64,000 nucleotides of DNA from positions 4,960,001 through 5,024,000 of the forward strand of contig NZ_CP108394.1 in the NCBI RefSeq assembly GCF_041435215.1, written 5' to 3'. The position numbers and the translations under genes are program-made. The notes beneath the pieces were generated by a model, which searched no databases, was not told where the DNA came from, and saw nothing but the letters and a program-made list of their open reading frames with translations. Positions 15,392 to 24,501 of the stretch are shown here, piece by piece (position 1 is the first letter of the stretch; each line of letters opens with the position of its first letter). This DNA comes from Streptomyces sp. NBC_01314. Its GTDB lineage: Bacteria > Actinomycetota > Actinomycetes > Streptomycetales > Streptomycetaceae.

Positions 15392-17329
15392 TCATCGGGG
15401 CGGACGGGCGGCTGGGACGGACTGGGGAGTCAGGGCGCGCAGGCTGGTGGTCTCCTCGTCCTCCTTGGAGAACCAGCTGCGCTCGGGCACCTGACGGAGG
15501 GGGACCTCGACGACGGACGCGCTGTTGGTCACCGACTTCTTGTCCTCGTACGGGTGCCTGCCCAGGCGTTGTCCGTCGCGGCGGTTCCCCTTGCGGCTCT
15601 GTCGTCGGCCCAGAACGGCCGAGACCAGGATGAGCAGCAGGATGAACGTCCAGAGCAGTGTCATCGGGCTGGCGTAGTGCCGGAACTTGACCCAGAAGGA
15701 ACTGGTGTCGTGCCAGGCGAAGGTCTGGTTCTCCCTGACCGCGATGCCACCGTGGGCGCGGGTGGTGTCCACGGCGCTCGGGCCGACCCCGGAGATGACG
15801 TTGTACGTGATGATCGACTCGGCGACCCCGCCGACGAGGCTGATCCCGTGGTTGGTGCCGTCCTGGATGGTGTTGCCGCGTATCTCGCCGACCGAGTCCC
15901 GTAGGTAGATGCCGGTCTCGGTGCTTTCGACGATGTTGCCGGTGATCGTCGCGGCGGTCACTCCGTCGCGCACCGAGATGCCCTGCCGTGACTGGCCGAC
16001 GAGCCGGTTTCCGGTGATGGCGACCTTGGTGGCGTCCTTGCGGGCCACGATGCCCATGTCGCCGCCCTCGACGCGGTTGTTCTGCACACCGACGTCCTTG
16101 CCGCCGAAGATCTCGATGCCGTAGTGGCCGTTGTCCCTGGCGACGCTGTCGGACACGGAGTTGGAGCCGTAGCTGCTGATGGACTCACCGGACGCGGAGG
16201 GGCCGCTGGCGAGCGGCCGGCCGCTGAGCGTGAACCCGTTGCCGCCGTTGCCCTCGGACTTGGAACCGCTGACCCGGACCTGTTCGGTGGCTCGGGCCAG
16301 CACGAACCCGTCGCCGCCGTTGTTCTTGGAGATGGTCCGCTCGACCACGGCGTTGGTGACGAACCGGTGCAGGACCAACCCGTGTTCCAGGCTCTTCTGC
16401 ACGGTGCTGTCGCTGATGCTGACGCCGTTGGCACCGGAGAGGAACAGCCCGAAGGCGTTGCCCGTGAGGGTGGAGTGTCCGATCTCCGCGGAGACGTAGG
16501 AGAGGCTGGGCACCGAGAACCGGGTGTCCGGCGTGGCCAGCGAACCGGAGGGCTGTGCCACGACGCCGCCGCTGCCGCCCTTCGAGCCCGGCGCCACCGT
16601 CGAGTCCTCGATGTTGCCGGTGTCGGGGCGGTCGGTTCCGGTGAGGCTCAGGCCGCCGGTGCGCCCGCTCCAGAACCCGAGATCGCCGACCTTGGCGTAC
16701 TTCATGGAGAACTGGCCGCCGATGGCGCGGATGTAGGCCCGGCCGTCCCGCACGTCCTTGTCCGGCTTCTTCTTGTTGTCGTTCCAGCTGGTGATCCGCA
16801 GGGGCGCCTGCGGGGTGCCCTCCAGGGTGAGCCGGCCGCCGAAGGAGACGATGCTGACGAAGCCCTTGTTGCTGCTGGCCATCCGCAGCGTCAGTCCGCC
16901 GGGGTTGGACAGCTTCAGCTTGGCACCCGCGTTGAGATAGATGTTCTCGGTCAGCAGGTAGGCGCCGTTGTGCTGGCGCACGAACGTCTGCGGAGCCAGT
17001 TCGAGCAGGTCCGAGACGGTGTAGGCGTTGCTGCGCTGGGTGAGGACGAGGGTGTAGCCGTCCCCGGTGTCCAGCCGGTACGGCGCCTTCCACTCACCGC
17101 CCTTCAGGGGGGCGACGGCGGCGACCGCGCGGACCTGGTCCAGACGGTGGTCCTCGGCGGCCACGAGCGCGGTCTCGTTCTCCGCTTCGGCGGCATTGAC
17201 CTGCGGCTTGCCGTCTCCGTCGGCGGCCGGGGAGGTGGCCGCGGAAGCGAGGAGCAGACCGGCGGCCAGGGGCAGCACGACCGCGCCCCGCAGTGTCCGC
17301 CGGACGGACGAAAGATGATGACGCGTCAT
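15392..17329 (-). CDS. Secreted beta-helix repeat protein with C-terminal membrane anchor
   Basis: Protein of 645 residues whose ATG overlaps the glycosyltransferase stop (ATGA). It has an Arg-rich N-terminus and signal peptide (VVLPLAAGLLLASAATSPAA). A domain of about 90 residues precedes a long right-handed beta-helix (about residues 130-540) with many rungs of NxVxGNxxxxxxxGI type, for example ITGNRLVGQSRQGISVRDG and IRGNTIQDGTNHGISLVGG. One TM helix (MTLLWTFILLLILVSAVLG) near residue 560 is followed by a cytoplasmic basic tail. The repeat type is the NosD/AlgG carbohydrate-binding or sugar-hydrolase (CASH) kind, as in mannuronan C5-epimerases. Coupling to the glycosyltransferase suggests it modifies or guides the polymer as it leaves the membrane. 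A purely structural role cannot be excluded. Confidence 0.82.
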   Translation of the reverse strand: MTRHHLSSVRRTLRGAVVLPLAAGLLLASAATSPAADGDGKPQVNAAEAENETALVAAEDHRLDQVRAVAAVAPLKGGEWKAPYRLDTGDGYTLVLTQRSNAYTVSDLLELAPQTFVRQHNGAYLLTENIYLNAGAKLKLSNPGGLTLRMASSNKGFVSIVSFGGRLTLEGTPQAPLRITSWNDNKKKPDKDVRDGRAYIRAIGGQFSMKYAKVGDLGFWSGRTGGLSLTGTDRPDTGNIEDSTVAPGSKGGSGGVVAQPSGSLATPDTRFSVPSLSYVSAEIGHSTLTGNAFGLFLSGANGVSISDSTVQKSLEHGLVLHRFVTNAVVERTISKNNGGDGFVLARATEQVRVSGSKSEGNGGNGFTLSGRPLASGPSASGESISSYGSNSVSDSVARDNGHYGIEIFGGKDVGVQNNRVEGGDMGIVARKDATKVAITGNRLVGQSRQGISVRDGVTAATITGNIVESTETGIYLRDSVGEIRGNTIQDGTNHGISLVGGVAESIITYNVISGVGPSAVDTTRAHGGIAVRENQTFAWHDTSSFWVKFRHYASPMTLLWTFILLLILVSAVLGRRQSRKGNRRDGQRLGRHPYEDKKSVTNSASVVEVPLRQVPERSWFSKEDEETTSLRALTPQSVPAARPPR

Positions 17330-18618
17330 GACTGCCGCACCTCCTGCCACGAGGACGCGGTGACCCGTGTCCCACCTCCCAGAGAGGAGGAGTCCTGTCC
17401 CTCTCCGCCGATACGGTCGCTGGTTCGGGTCAGCCAGCCCTGCCTGTTCATGGTGACGAAGGCGAACAGCTTGATCGGCAACGAGATCATGATGACGACG
17501 AGAGCGAGAAGTGGCAGGAGCAACACCTCCTGCGGATGCTGGCGCAGATGGGAGTAGCCGCGGATGCCACGTCCCACGAGCAGCCAGATCAGCACGAGGA
17601 CCACGCCCCGGCCGGTCAGCTCCAGGCGGCTGAACAACAGGTACCCGAGCGCCATGCCCATCGTCACCGGCGTCAGCAGGATCTGCAGCACAGTGATCTT
17701 GGTGACCAGGGGGACCCGCCAGAGCCAGCCCTTGTACAGGGCGGTCAGGTAGCAGCGGTAGGAGTTCCTGCTCCAGCGCACCCGCTGCTTGACGAAGGCG
17801 CGGAACGAGGAGGGGAACATCGATATCGCCCGCGCGGAGGACTGGTGCACGGTCTTGTAGCCGGAGGCCAGCACCAGCCAGGTCAGCCGCCCGTCGTCAC
17901 CGGCGACGCAACGCCGGCCCAGGAAGAACTCGTTCTCCAGGTTCTCCAGCACGGGCTCGATCGCGGCCCGCCGGTACGCCGCCGTCCGGCCGGAAAGGCA
18001 GGCCACGGCGCCGGCGCGGCCCATGGCCGGGACGTAGTCGTAGTAGCGGAGGTTGACGAGCCAGTCGGCTATTCGCCGCCATACGCTGGTCCGGCGCTGG
18101 TAGACGTTCTGCTGGGTGCCGACACCGCCGACCGCGGGGTCGACGAAGGGCATCTGGACGGCGGACAGCAGTCCCGGCTCCCACCGGGTGTCCGAGTCCA
18201 CGAGCACCACGAGCTCGCTCGTCGCGGCCCGGATCCCCACACCCAGTGCCGACCGCTTACCGCGGTGCTCGAACGCCAGCACCCGTACCCGGGAATCCGT
18301 CACCTGCGCCAGCCTGCGCAGGACTTCCGTGTCCTCCACGTCCGGGACGATGATGACCTCGGTGGGATCCTGCGCCAGCCATGTTTCCAGGCAGTCCAGC
18401 AGGATGCTCGCGTCCTCCCGGTATGCCGGGACCACGACGGACACCGTGGTCCGGTAGTTGTTCACCACTGGCTTGGCGAACCGGGAGAGCACTGCCCGAT
18501 AGAGCCACAGGCCCCAGACGAAGGCGCCGGCGATGCCCAGCGGCATCAACTCGCGCCACGATGTCTCGGCGGTCACCATGACAAGCCATGACCAGACATC
18601 GTCGAAGAAATCCGACAC
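17326..18618 (-). CDS. Processive membrane glycosyltransferase, family 2 (hyaluronan/alginate synthase-like)
   Basis: First gene of the polysaccharide operon, 430 residues. A TM helix near residues 25-44 precedes a cytoplasmic GT-A domain: VSVVVPAYRED, the substrate/metal motif DSD at 141-143, the catalytic-base region GDD at 240-242, and the product-site motif QRVRW at 278-282. Together these D,D,D,QxxRW features define processive synthases such as hyaluronan, NodC, cellulose and Alg8 enzymes. Two or more TM helices follow (about 300-325 and 330-395), enough to form a small channel. There is no PilZ domain. Downstream genes supply two exported beta-helix proteins and the uronate-forming dehydrogenase, which favours a uronate-containing product over chitin or cellulose. 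The identity of the polymer is an inference. Confidence 0.88.
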   Translation of the reverse strand: MSDFFDDVWSWLVMVTAETSWRELMPLGIAGAFVWGLWLYRAVLSRFAKPVVNNYRTTVSVVVPAYREDASILLDCLETWLAQDPTEVIIVPDVEDTEVLRRLAQVTDSRVRVLAFEHRGKRSALGVGIRAATSELVVLVDSDTRWEPGLLSAVQMPFVDPAVGGVGTQQNVYQRRTSVWRRIADWLVNLRYYDYVPAMGRAGAVACLSGRTAAYRRAAIEPVLENLENEFFLGRRCVAGDDGRLTWLVLASGYKTVHQSSARAISMFPSSFRAFVKQRVRWSRNSYRCYLTALYKGWLWRVPLVTKITVLQILLTPVTMGMALGYLLFSRLELTGRGVVLVLIWLLVGRGIRGYSHLRQHPQEVLLLPLLALVVIMISLPIKLFAFVTMNRQGWLTRTSDRIGGEGQDSSSLGGGTRVTASSWQEVRQS

Positions 18619-18950
18619 GAACCCAGAACCCCCAGCCGGACTTACCCAAACACGTGGACGAAATGTGCGACGTTCGCGGTCTACGCGGGGAAATCTAGGG
18701 CCGAATCAACCTCTCTCGACACACGAGAAACACAGAGTTCACCTGTCGAAGTAACGCAAACTCCACAGAGTGAATCCGCATAAGCGAACAGCTCACACCA
18801 CCCAGGCGCCCGCCCCCGGACGGCCCGACCGACCGACGCGTCCCCAAACCACGTCAGCAGCAAAGCACTTGAGGGCAACCCGAGCAGGAACCGATCTCCC
18901 CACGCCACTTTGCATCCAGCCCCTCGCAACCTTCGCACAAACAAAGTGAA

Positions 18951-18966
18951 TGTGACGCACATCACG
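18951..18966. promoter_or_regulatory. Crp/FNR-type palindrome upstream of the polysaccharide operon
   Basis: The sequence tgtgacgcacatcacg matches the TGTGA-N6-TCACA operator with one difference in the last base. It is about 330 bp upstream of the glycosyltransferase ATG, in the AT-richer part of the gap. Streptomyces Crp binds related GTG-N-CAC palindromes in front of many genes. The distance is long for direct control unless the transcript has a long leader, so assignment to this operon is tentative. Confidence 0.4.
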
Positions 18967-19312
18967 TCACCCTAAATCGCTCTGGCGAACGCCTGCCACA
19001 CGCGCCTCACCAGATCGTCACCCCACGCCCAACTACCACGCGGAACACGCCAGGCACAGCTCCCGAGCGACATGCCCCCGCCCCCTCGAAGAAGCGAACA
19101 CTCCACTCAGCGGAAGATCGCCACCCTCGCCTGTCCCCTCACCCGAACACCATCCCGTGACAGCACCCCACGACCAACCCGAAGCCGTCCCGGCACAGGA
19201 GCCCCCACCACCCCCTGTGACCCCACAACTCCCCTACCCCGGCACGACAAGTACCCTCCGCGAATTTCGCAGAGAACCTTCACCTTCACATCCCTGACCG
19301 GAATTCTCGGAG

Positions 19313-19357
19313 GCGCCTTCGGGATACCGACTCGACATCTACGCATCACGAGGGCGA
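19313..19357 (-). pseudogene. Decayed copy of a tRNA-Thr 3' half (old attachment site?)
   Basis: Aligned without gaps to the 3' half of tRNA-Thr at 48493-48565, about 35 of 44 positions match, including ccttcgggat and ctacgcat-acgag. The orientation is the same as that tRNA. The T-arm pairing is broken, so it cannot be a functional tRNA end. Best read as the oldest of three displaced tRNA 3' ends left by successive integrations; a chance match seems unlikely at this length but was not statistically tested. Confidence 0.5.
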
Positions 19358-19922
19358 CAGAGCTGGCGACGGAGTGTGCCACGCGATCGCGTCAGATCCT
19401 GTTGTCGCAGATCAGGGGACCGATCACGGCCCAGTGCCCGTATGTCGCGTCGCACCGTTCACAGGCATCCACGAGGGTCCGCAGGAGGGCTAGCGCGAGC
19501 AGTTCCTCACGTGTCAGCCCACGGGACGCATCGTCACGCTTGGTGATCACAGAAGATCTGTACCCCCGCGAGGCAATCCGCCACCTGCCTCCGGGCAAAC
19601 CCTGTGCGGCCCGGCGTCGTCATCGTCAAGGTCTGACTCTGCGATGCCGCGTCTCAACGGAACGCGGATCTCTGGTCGACGGCGACGGGGCCGGAGGGGT
19701 GCAGGTATGTTCCGCCGCTTCCCGGACCCCACATCACCGTCCTCCTCTGTCCTACCCGGTTCCTGTCCCAGGCACCAGCACCAGCACCAGCTACGAAGCG
19801 GAGCCCTCTGCCGCAGCCTCGACAGGCTGCACCACCAGTGGCCGCAACAGCCGACGCCCCCTGATGGATCAGTTCTCCATGGCCGACTCCGGCCTGAAGG
19901 CCAGAGCCCTGGCGATCCGCCG

Positions 19923-22499
19923 TCACCAGTCGAGCTCAACGTCGTAGCAGGAGAAGCGGGCGGAGTGGCAGGCATCGCAGTGTGTGTACCAGGGAGCGCA
20001 CGGTTCGTCGCAGGAGGCGCAGCTGCCATGCGGGGCCAGTGGCCGGGAACCGGCCACCAATTGGTTGATTCGCTCGGCGGCCGTCTGCTCACAGGCCGCC
20101 ACCTCCTCCGCACTCAGGCCGCCGCATTCACGGCCGAAGGCCAGGACGGCAGTTCCCAGGTCTCGCATGGTCGCGGCGTACTCCTCGGCTTGGGGCAAGG
20201 TCATCCGTTCGATACGTGCGCGGGGACGGATCAGGTGGTGCAGGGCCGCGCCGTGCAGGACCGCCCGGCACACGGCCGGGTAGGCCGGGCGGTCCGCGTC
20301 GATGGGCATGGTGATCAGACGCCAGACGGTGCGGCCGTCGCGCGGCCAGCGAGCGTCGATGTGCAAGGGTGCCCCGACGGCCTGGCGTGCCACTTGCAAC
20401 TTGGCGTGGATCTCGGCCACGGGCGTCGGCCGCAGCCATGAACGCTCGTAGGCGACCTTCCGGGCGGCAGCGGTCCAGCCGGCCAGAGCGTGCGGAATCT
20501 CTCCGGGCTCCGGTCGTCCGAGGTCGGTCCAGGTGGGGCGCAGCCGAGCCGTCGTGACGCGCAGGCCACCGGACCGCGCTCCGTTGGCTGCCTCGACGGC
20601 CTGGTTCAGAAGCCGGGCGCCGACGGTGAGGCCGGGCAGGCGGCTGCGGTAGGCGCCCACGAGCCCCTCCCCCGCGTCATGGCCCCGCCGACCGGCCCGG
20701 CCGGCGATCTGGGCCGCCTCCCAGATGAGCAACTGTCGGCGGGACCGGCCGTCGTACTTGCTCGTTTCCGCGAAGGCCACGGCACGCAGTGGAAGGTTGA
20801 CACCGTGACCGATCACATCCGTGGTGACGATCACGTCGACCTCGCCCTCGGACAGACGCCGGATCTGCTCCCGGCGGGCCGCGGGCGGCATCGCGCCGTA
20901 GAGGACCGTCGCCGACCGGCCCACGTCGAGCAGTTCGCGGTGCAGAGCGAGAACTGCTTTGCGGGAGAAGGCCACCACCGCGCTGGCCGACGGGAGGTTC
21001 ACAGCCTGGAACTCCGGCATTCGGCTCAGTGTGCCGTGCCGGGTGTGGCGGACCACCGTGATGTCCGTGCCGGCGTCAAAGAGCTTGCGCAGCAGGTCTT
21101 CGGCTTCCGGTGCGGCGCAGATGTGCACGTCGGTGTGGGCCCCGCTCAGCAGCAGCCGGGTCCAGGCATGGCCACGGTCTTCGTCGGCCAGCCAGTGCGC
21201 TTCGTCGACGACCAGGAAATCGCCGACGGTGGGCGCCGCCTCGGCCGTGCAGCACAGCACCGGCGCGTCCGGGTCGAGGCGTTCCTCACCCGTGAGCAGA
21301 CCAACTCCCTCCGCACCGAGCCGGGTGCGCAGCTGTTCGTAGACCTCGAAGGCGAGCATGCGCAGCGGCGCCGCGTAGACGCCGGTCCGTCCGGCCTCGG
21401 CGCAGGCGGCCAGCAGGGCGATGGCGTCATGTGTCTTGCCGGAGTTGGTGGGGCCCAGATGGAAAGTGACCCTGGGGTCGGCTGTCCGCGCCGGGACATG
21501 GGCACGGGCACGTGCGGCGGCCGCGTGCTCGCGCTGCTCCCGCAGCCGCTTGGCGGCCTGTTCTGTTTCCCGGGCCGTCTGCCGCTCGTCCTTCCGGCGC
21601 TGTGCGGCCTGCTGTTCACGCACCGCCGCGATCCGTGCAGGGGTGAGCACGGCGGCCGACCCATCAGCCATGCTCTGCTCAAGCAGATCTGCGGGGACGC
21701 CGCAGTCACGGTATTCGTCCGGGATCTGCTCCACCGCACAACCGAGTCGCGCCGCCACGTCGGACGGGGCGACCAGCTCGGGCGCCGGGCGGCTTCGCCG
21801 GGCCCTACGCAGGGCGGCCGTAAACTCCCGGGCGGCCTCTGCCTGCTCCTCAGGGGTGACAGGATTCGCGTGCGAGCCCAGCACGTTCGTCAGCCGCTCC
21901 TCCGCGGCACGCCTTGCGAGATGGACGGCCTCGGCCTGGCTGAGCTGCCCACGGTCGGTGGGCGACTGCGCGGAACCCAACCAGTGCGACCACGCTGCAG
22001 CTTTCGTCCAGGGGTCACGCAGCATCAGCAGCGCCTGGGTGCGGAGCCGCATGCGGTAGCCCTCGGCCCTGCGGTCGGCGCCGGAGGCCAGTTCGGCCAG
22101 GAAGGGGCCGGGCAGCCGGGCACCGAGCAACTCGGGCCGGCGCTCGGGCAAGTGACGGGTGTCAGCAGCCGAGTACTGCCAGACCTCGGCGTGATAGCGG
22201 TTGATGTACGAACGGACCGGGCGGATGGCCCCGGCACGCGCCAACTGATCGAAGCGGTGCCTGCTGATCCCCGCGAGCCCGGCAGCCTCCGTCGCGTGCA
22301 CCAGACGGGTGAGCTCGGCGAGTTCACCGAGTTTCGCACGCCATCGGGCCACCTCGCCCGCTCTGACGCACAGTTCGTCCCCGCTCCAGCATGTACGGAT
22401 CACGCCGTGTTCGAGCCCGAGAGTGAACTCGTCTCGTCGCAGGCCGAGTTCCCGGCGTGCCGCTTCGAGAGTGAGGTGCTTCGCTGTCGTACCGGCCAT
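19923..22499 (-). CDS. SUV3-like DEAH-box RNA/DNA helicase with C-terminal zinc ribbon
   Basis: Helicase of 858 residues. The ATG at 22499 has a strong GGGGGAGG five bases upstream; earlier starts lack one. The N-terminal third (1-330) is an all-helical region with an HTH-like segment (AAGLAGISRHRFDQLARAGA) and a basic coiled stretch. The motor has Walker A GPTNSGKT at 349-356 (the SUV3 signature), PLRMLAFEVYEQL as motif Ia, DEAH at 432-435, then SRKAVLALHREL, LYGAMPPAARREQIRR, VIVTTDVIGHGVNLPL and QIAGRAGRRG as motifs IV-VI. The C-terminus ends in a zinc ribbon (CASCDEPC...CDAC). SUV3 is a mitochondrial RNA-degradosome helicase; bacterial relatives are scattered and poorly studied. It lies downstream of jetD on the same strand after a gap of about 620 bp, inside a defence-rich region, so a role in defence or RNA decay is possible. 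Confidence 0.85.
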   Translation of the reverse strand: MAGTTAKHLTLEAARRELGLRRDEFTLGLEHGVIRTCWSGDELCVRAGEVARWRAKLGELAELTRLVHATEAAGLAGISRHRFDQLARAGAIRPVRSYINRYHAEVWQYSAADTRHLPERRPELLGARLPGPFLAELASGADRRAEGYRMRLRTQALLMLRDPWTKAAAWSHWLGSAQSPTDRGQLSQAEAVHLARRAAEERLTNVLGSHANPVTPEEQAEAAREFTAALRRARRSRPAPELVAPSDVAARLGCAVEQIPDEYRDCGVPADLLEQSMADGSAAVLTPARIAAVREQQAAQRRKDERQTARETEQAAKRLREQREHAAAARARAHVPARTADPRVTFHLGPTNSGKTHDAIALLAACAEAGRTGVYAAPLRMLAFEVYEQLRTRLGAEGVGLLTGEERLDPDAPVLCCTAEAAPTVGDFLVVDEAHWLADEDRGHAWTRLLLSGAHTDVHICAAPEAEDLLRKLFDAGTDITVVRHTRHGTLSRMPEFQAVNLPSASAVVAFSRKAVLALHRELLDVGRSATVLYGAMPPAARREQIRRLSEGEVDVIVTTDVIGHGVNLPLRAVAFAETSKYDGRSRRQLLIWEAAQIAGRAGRRGHDAGEGLVGAYRSRLPGLTVGARLLNQAVEAANGARSGGLRVTTARLRPTWTDLGRPEPGEIPHALAGWTAAARKVAYERSWLRPTPVAEIHAKLQVARQAVGAPLHIDARWPRDGRTVWRLITMPIDADRPAYPAVCRAVLHGAALHHLIRPRARIERMTLPQAEEYAATMRDLGTAVLAFGRECGGLSAEEVAACEQTAAERINQLVAGSRPLAPHGSCASCDEPCAPWYTHCDACHSARFSCYDVELDW

Positions 22500-23124
22500 G
22501 ATGTCCTCCCCCGTGATCACCGTGCTTCCCACTGTGACACCCGGGTCTGACAATCGGTGACCGAGCCGTCACTGGAGGCGACCTGGAACTGAGACTCCGG
22601 CGGACGCGGGAGACGCAGACGATGGTCGGCTGCGACCGACGCCACGCTCTTGGCCTCGCACACAGATGGGCCCGGCGGGGCTCTCCATTCGGCCGGAGTG
22701 GGACACGGGCTGCTTTCTCCCGCTCTTGCCCGGGTCGGAGCCGCTGTACGGGGAGCCTCGGACGACAGCCCTCCTCGGCCGACCGGGCGCGGGCGCGGGC
22801 GCGGGCCCGACCACGCTGTCGCTCATCGCGGAACCGGTGGCACCGGCGCCAGGAGCGCTCGTCACGGCCGATGACATCCTTGAAACGCCGGAAGCGCCCC
22901 GCCCGCCGATGGCCATCCGCAGCCGGTCGGCGAGGGCGGCGGCGCCGAGCCCGTCGAGGAGCAGCTCCATGTCCCGGCAACCGGCGGGAGCCCAGAGCCG
23001 GAACGTACAGCCGTCGCTCGGGATCGCCCGCTTCCTCGGCCGGGGCCCAGCCTCCAGTTCGTCGGCGAACGCCGGCCGGTACTCCCCAGTGGACAGATCG
23101 AGCCGGCCACCGGAATCAGCCCGG
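22500..23124 (-). pseudogene. Region downstream of jetD with a start-less ORF remnant
   Basis: A minus-strand frame runs through this gap to 22569. Its upstream half reads like real protein (LSTGEYRPAFADELEAG, then FRLWAPAGCRDMELLLDG), yet there is no ATG, GTG or TTG before the internal ATG at 22970, and after about residue 30 from that ATG the translation becomes Ala/Pro/Gly-rich and then unstructured. I see no known domain. It may be the remains of a fifth gene behind jetD, or a small gene with a sequencing or real frameshift at its start. The last 70 bases before 22500 hold the leader of the SUV3-like helicase. Confidence 0.3.
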
Positions 23125-24501
23125 TCAGGTACGGGTGGTGAGGTCGGACAGGAGCGCGGGCAGAAGCCGTTCCTCCATGACCGTGCTGCCCGACTCCTCC
23201 ATGGCGCGGGCCAGTTCGGGGTCCCAGGGACTGTTCGCGGGCGGTCCCGCGAGCGGTGTGGACTCGCCCTCGGCGAGTGCCGCCGTGTAGTCGACGGCGG
23301 TCATCCGCCAGGGGCGGGCACCATGGCGGGCCACGGCGTCCGCGGTGATGCGCAGGCCGACCCAGTCGAAGTCGGCGCGCCAGTGCAGCCGGACTCCCGC
23401 GCGTACGGCGTCGCCGAGCAGTTTGTGGCAGGCGGCGGACGGGACGCCCTCGGTACAGACGAGAGCGGCGGCGCGGCCGGCGGACTCGAGTTCGCCGGCC
23501 GCGGCGCGCAGTACGGCCGGGTTCTCGCAGACGAAGATGGTGCGGGCGGCGGGGACGACCGGGTCGGTGGCGAGCTGGTGGAGGGTGAGCCGGAAGGGGA
23601 TGCCGAAGTCGGCGGCGTCGCGCAGCCAGTCGCAGACCACCGTGTCGCCCTCTGCTCCGATGTTGAGGACGAGTACCTGGCTGGCGAGGTCGTCTGCGAT
23701 GGCTCCGGCGCTCTCCCACAGGGCGCGCCGCCCGGCCCTCTCGCGCGGCACGGCGAAACCGCCGCCGGTGCGCTGGGCGAGGGCGCGCAGGACGAGCTGT
23801 TCGAGCGGGGTGCCGGGAACGAGCGCCTTGGTGTCGCCGGTGGCCCACTCGGCGAGGACCGGAAGCGGCAGGCCGTCGCGGCTGCCCGGGGGCGCAGGGG
23901 CCGCAGGGGCCAGGTCCGGGGCACCGGGCGCCTGGTTCGGATCCCGGAGGGCCCGTTCGAGGGCACCGGGGAACCGTTCCGGGGTGTCGGCGAAGCGGTC
24001 CCCGTCACCGAGGAGCCTTTCCAGAACACGTACCGCCGCATCGAGGAGGGGCGCGTCCCCACGGCGTACGAGACGGGTGAGGGTGCCGTCGGCGGCGATC
24101 CGCTCCAGCCAGGCCGCGAACCAGCCCTGCCCGGCGAGCCAGCTCAAGTGGGCGGACTTCAGGGCCTGTTCGCGGTGTGCGTCCTCGTCGGCCCGTTCGG
24201 CCGGCCGGTCGCGCAGCGGGCCGTGGAGCCGGCCGAGGGTCGTCAGGAGACCGGTGCCGAAACGGTCGTACAGATATCCGTCCAGCTCGCGCAGAGGTAC
24301 GGCGAGGCGCCTCGCGGTCTCGGGCCGGTAGCGGCCGGTGACGCCGATGACGGTGCGGCGCTCAGCCTCACTGGGCGCCGCGAGCCCGATGTCGCCGTCG
24401 AGGGCGCCGCCGGTGCGCTCCAGCCTGCGGCGGGCGGCGGCGAGCAGCCGTGTCCATCCCTCGCCCTGCAACTCGTCGTACGCACCCCGATCAGCCGGCA
24501 A
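23125..24501 (-). CDS. jetD: Wadjet nuclease subunit JetD (TIGR02679-like, toprim)
   Basis: Fourth gene of a complete type I Wadjet system, 458 residues. The TTG start at 24501 overlaps the end of jetC by 11 nt. The N-terminal two thirds is the DUF3322-like arm; the C-terminal third has the topoisomerase VI A/toprim-like (DUF2220/2399) features: TIFVCENPAVLRAAAGEL, ALVCTEGVPSAACHKLL with the acidic residue after the strand, and RLHWRADFDWVGLRIT with the paired Asp residues. In Wadjet, JetD is the toprim nuclease that cleaves plasmid DNA after the JetABC SMC complex has extruded a loop and sensed a small circle. All key acidic positions I can recognise are present, so the protein looks active. 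TTG is unusual but no better start is available. Confidence 0.92.
   Translation of the reverse strand: MPADRGAYDELQGEGWTRLLAAARRRLERTGGALDGDIGLAAPSEAERRTVIGVTGRYRPETARRLAVPLRELDGYLYDRFGTGLLTTLGRLHGPLRDRPAERADEDAHREQALKSAHLSWLAGQGWFAAWLERIAADGTLTRLVRRGDAPLLDAAVRVLERLLGDGDRFADTPERFPGALERALRDPNQAPGAPDLAPAAPAPPGSRDGLPLPVLAEWATGDTKALVPGTPLEQLVLRALAQRTGGGFAVPRERAGRRALWESAGAIADDLASQVLVLNIGAEGDTVVCDWLRDAADFGIPFRLTLHQLATDPVVPAARTIFVCENPAVLRAAAGELESAGRAAALVCTEGVPSAACHKLLGDAVRAGVRLHWRADFDWVGLRITADAVARHGARPWRMTAVDYTAALAEGESTPLAGPPANSPWDPELARAMEESGSTVMEERLLPALLSDLTTRT

Larger units (their letters stand above)
18619..19922. other. Gene-poor region of 1.3 kb between the polysaccharide operon and the helicase
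   Basis: No convincing gene. The part next to the glycosyltransferase start must contain its promoter; no clear boxes could be picked. A TGTGA-N6-TCAC palindrome lies at 18951-18966 and a decayed tRNA 3'-end copy at 19313-19357, both described separately. Short frames here (such as minus 18681-18965 and minus 19392-19598) have no start signals or recognisable domains and are probably chance or debris. Local GC content is lower than in flanking genes around 18690-18990. Confidence 0.6.

Noticed and set aside
17326..18618. Glycosyltransferase as a cellulose synthase
   Set aside because: No PilZ domain and no cellulose-specific partner genes; uronate-type partners lie beside it.
18681..18965. 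Minus-strand 94-codon ORF upstream of the glycosyltransferase gene
   Set aside because: Mixed hydrophobic and Cys-containing sequence without domain, no ribosome site, and lies in AT-richer promoter DNA.
19644..20441. Long plus-strand frames opposite the SUV3-like helicase
   Set aside because: Antisense shadows produced by high third-position GC of the helicase gene.
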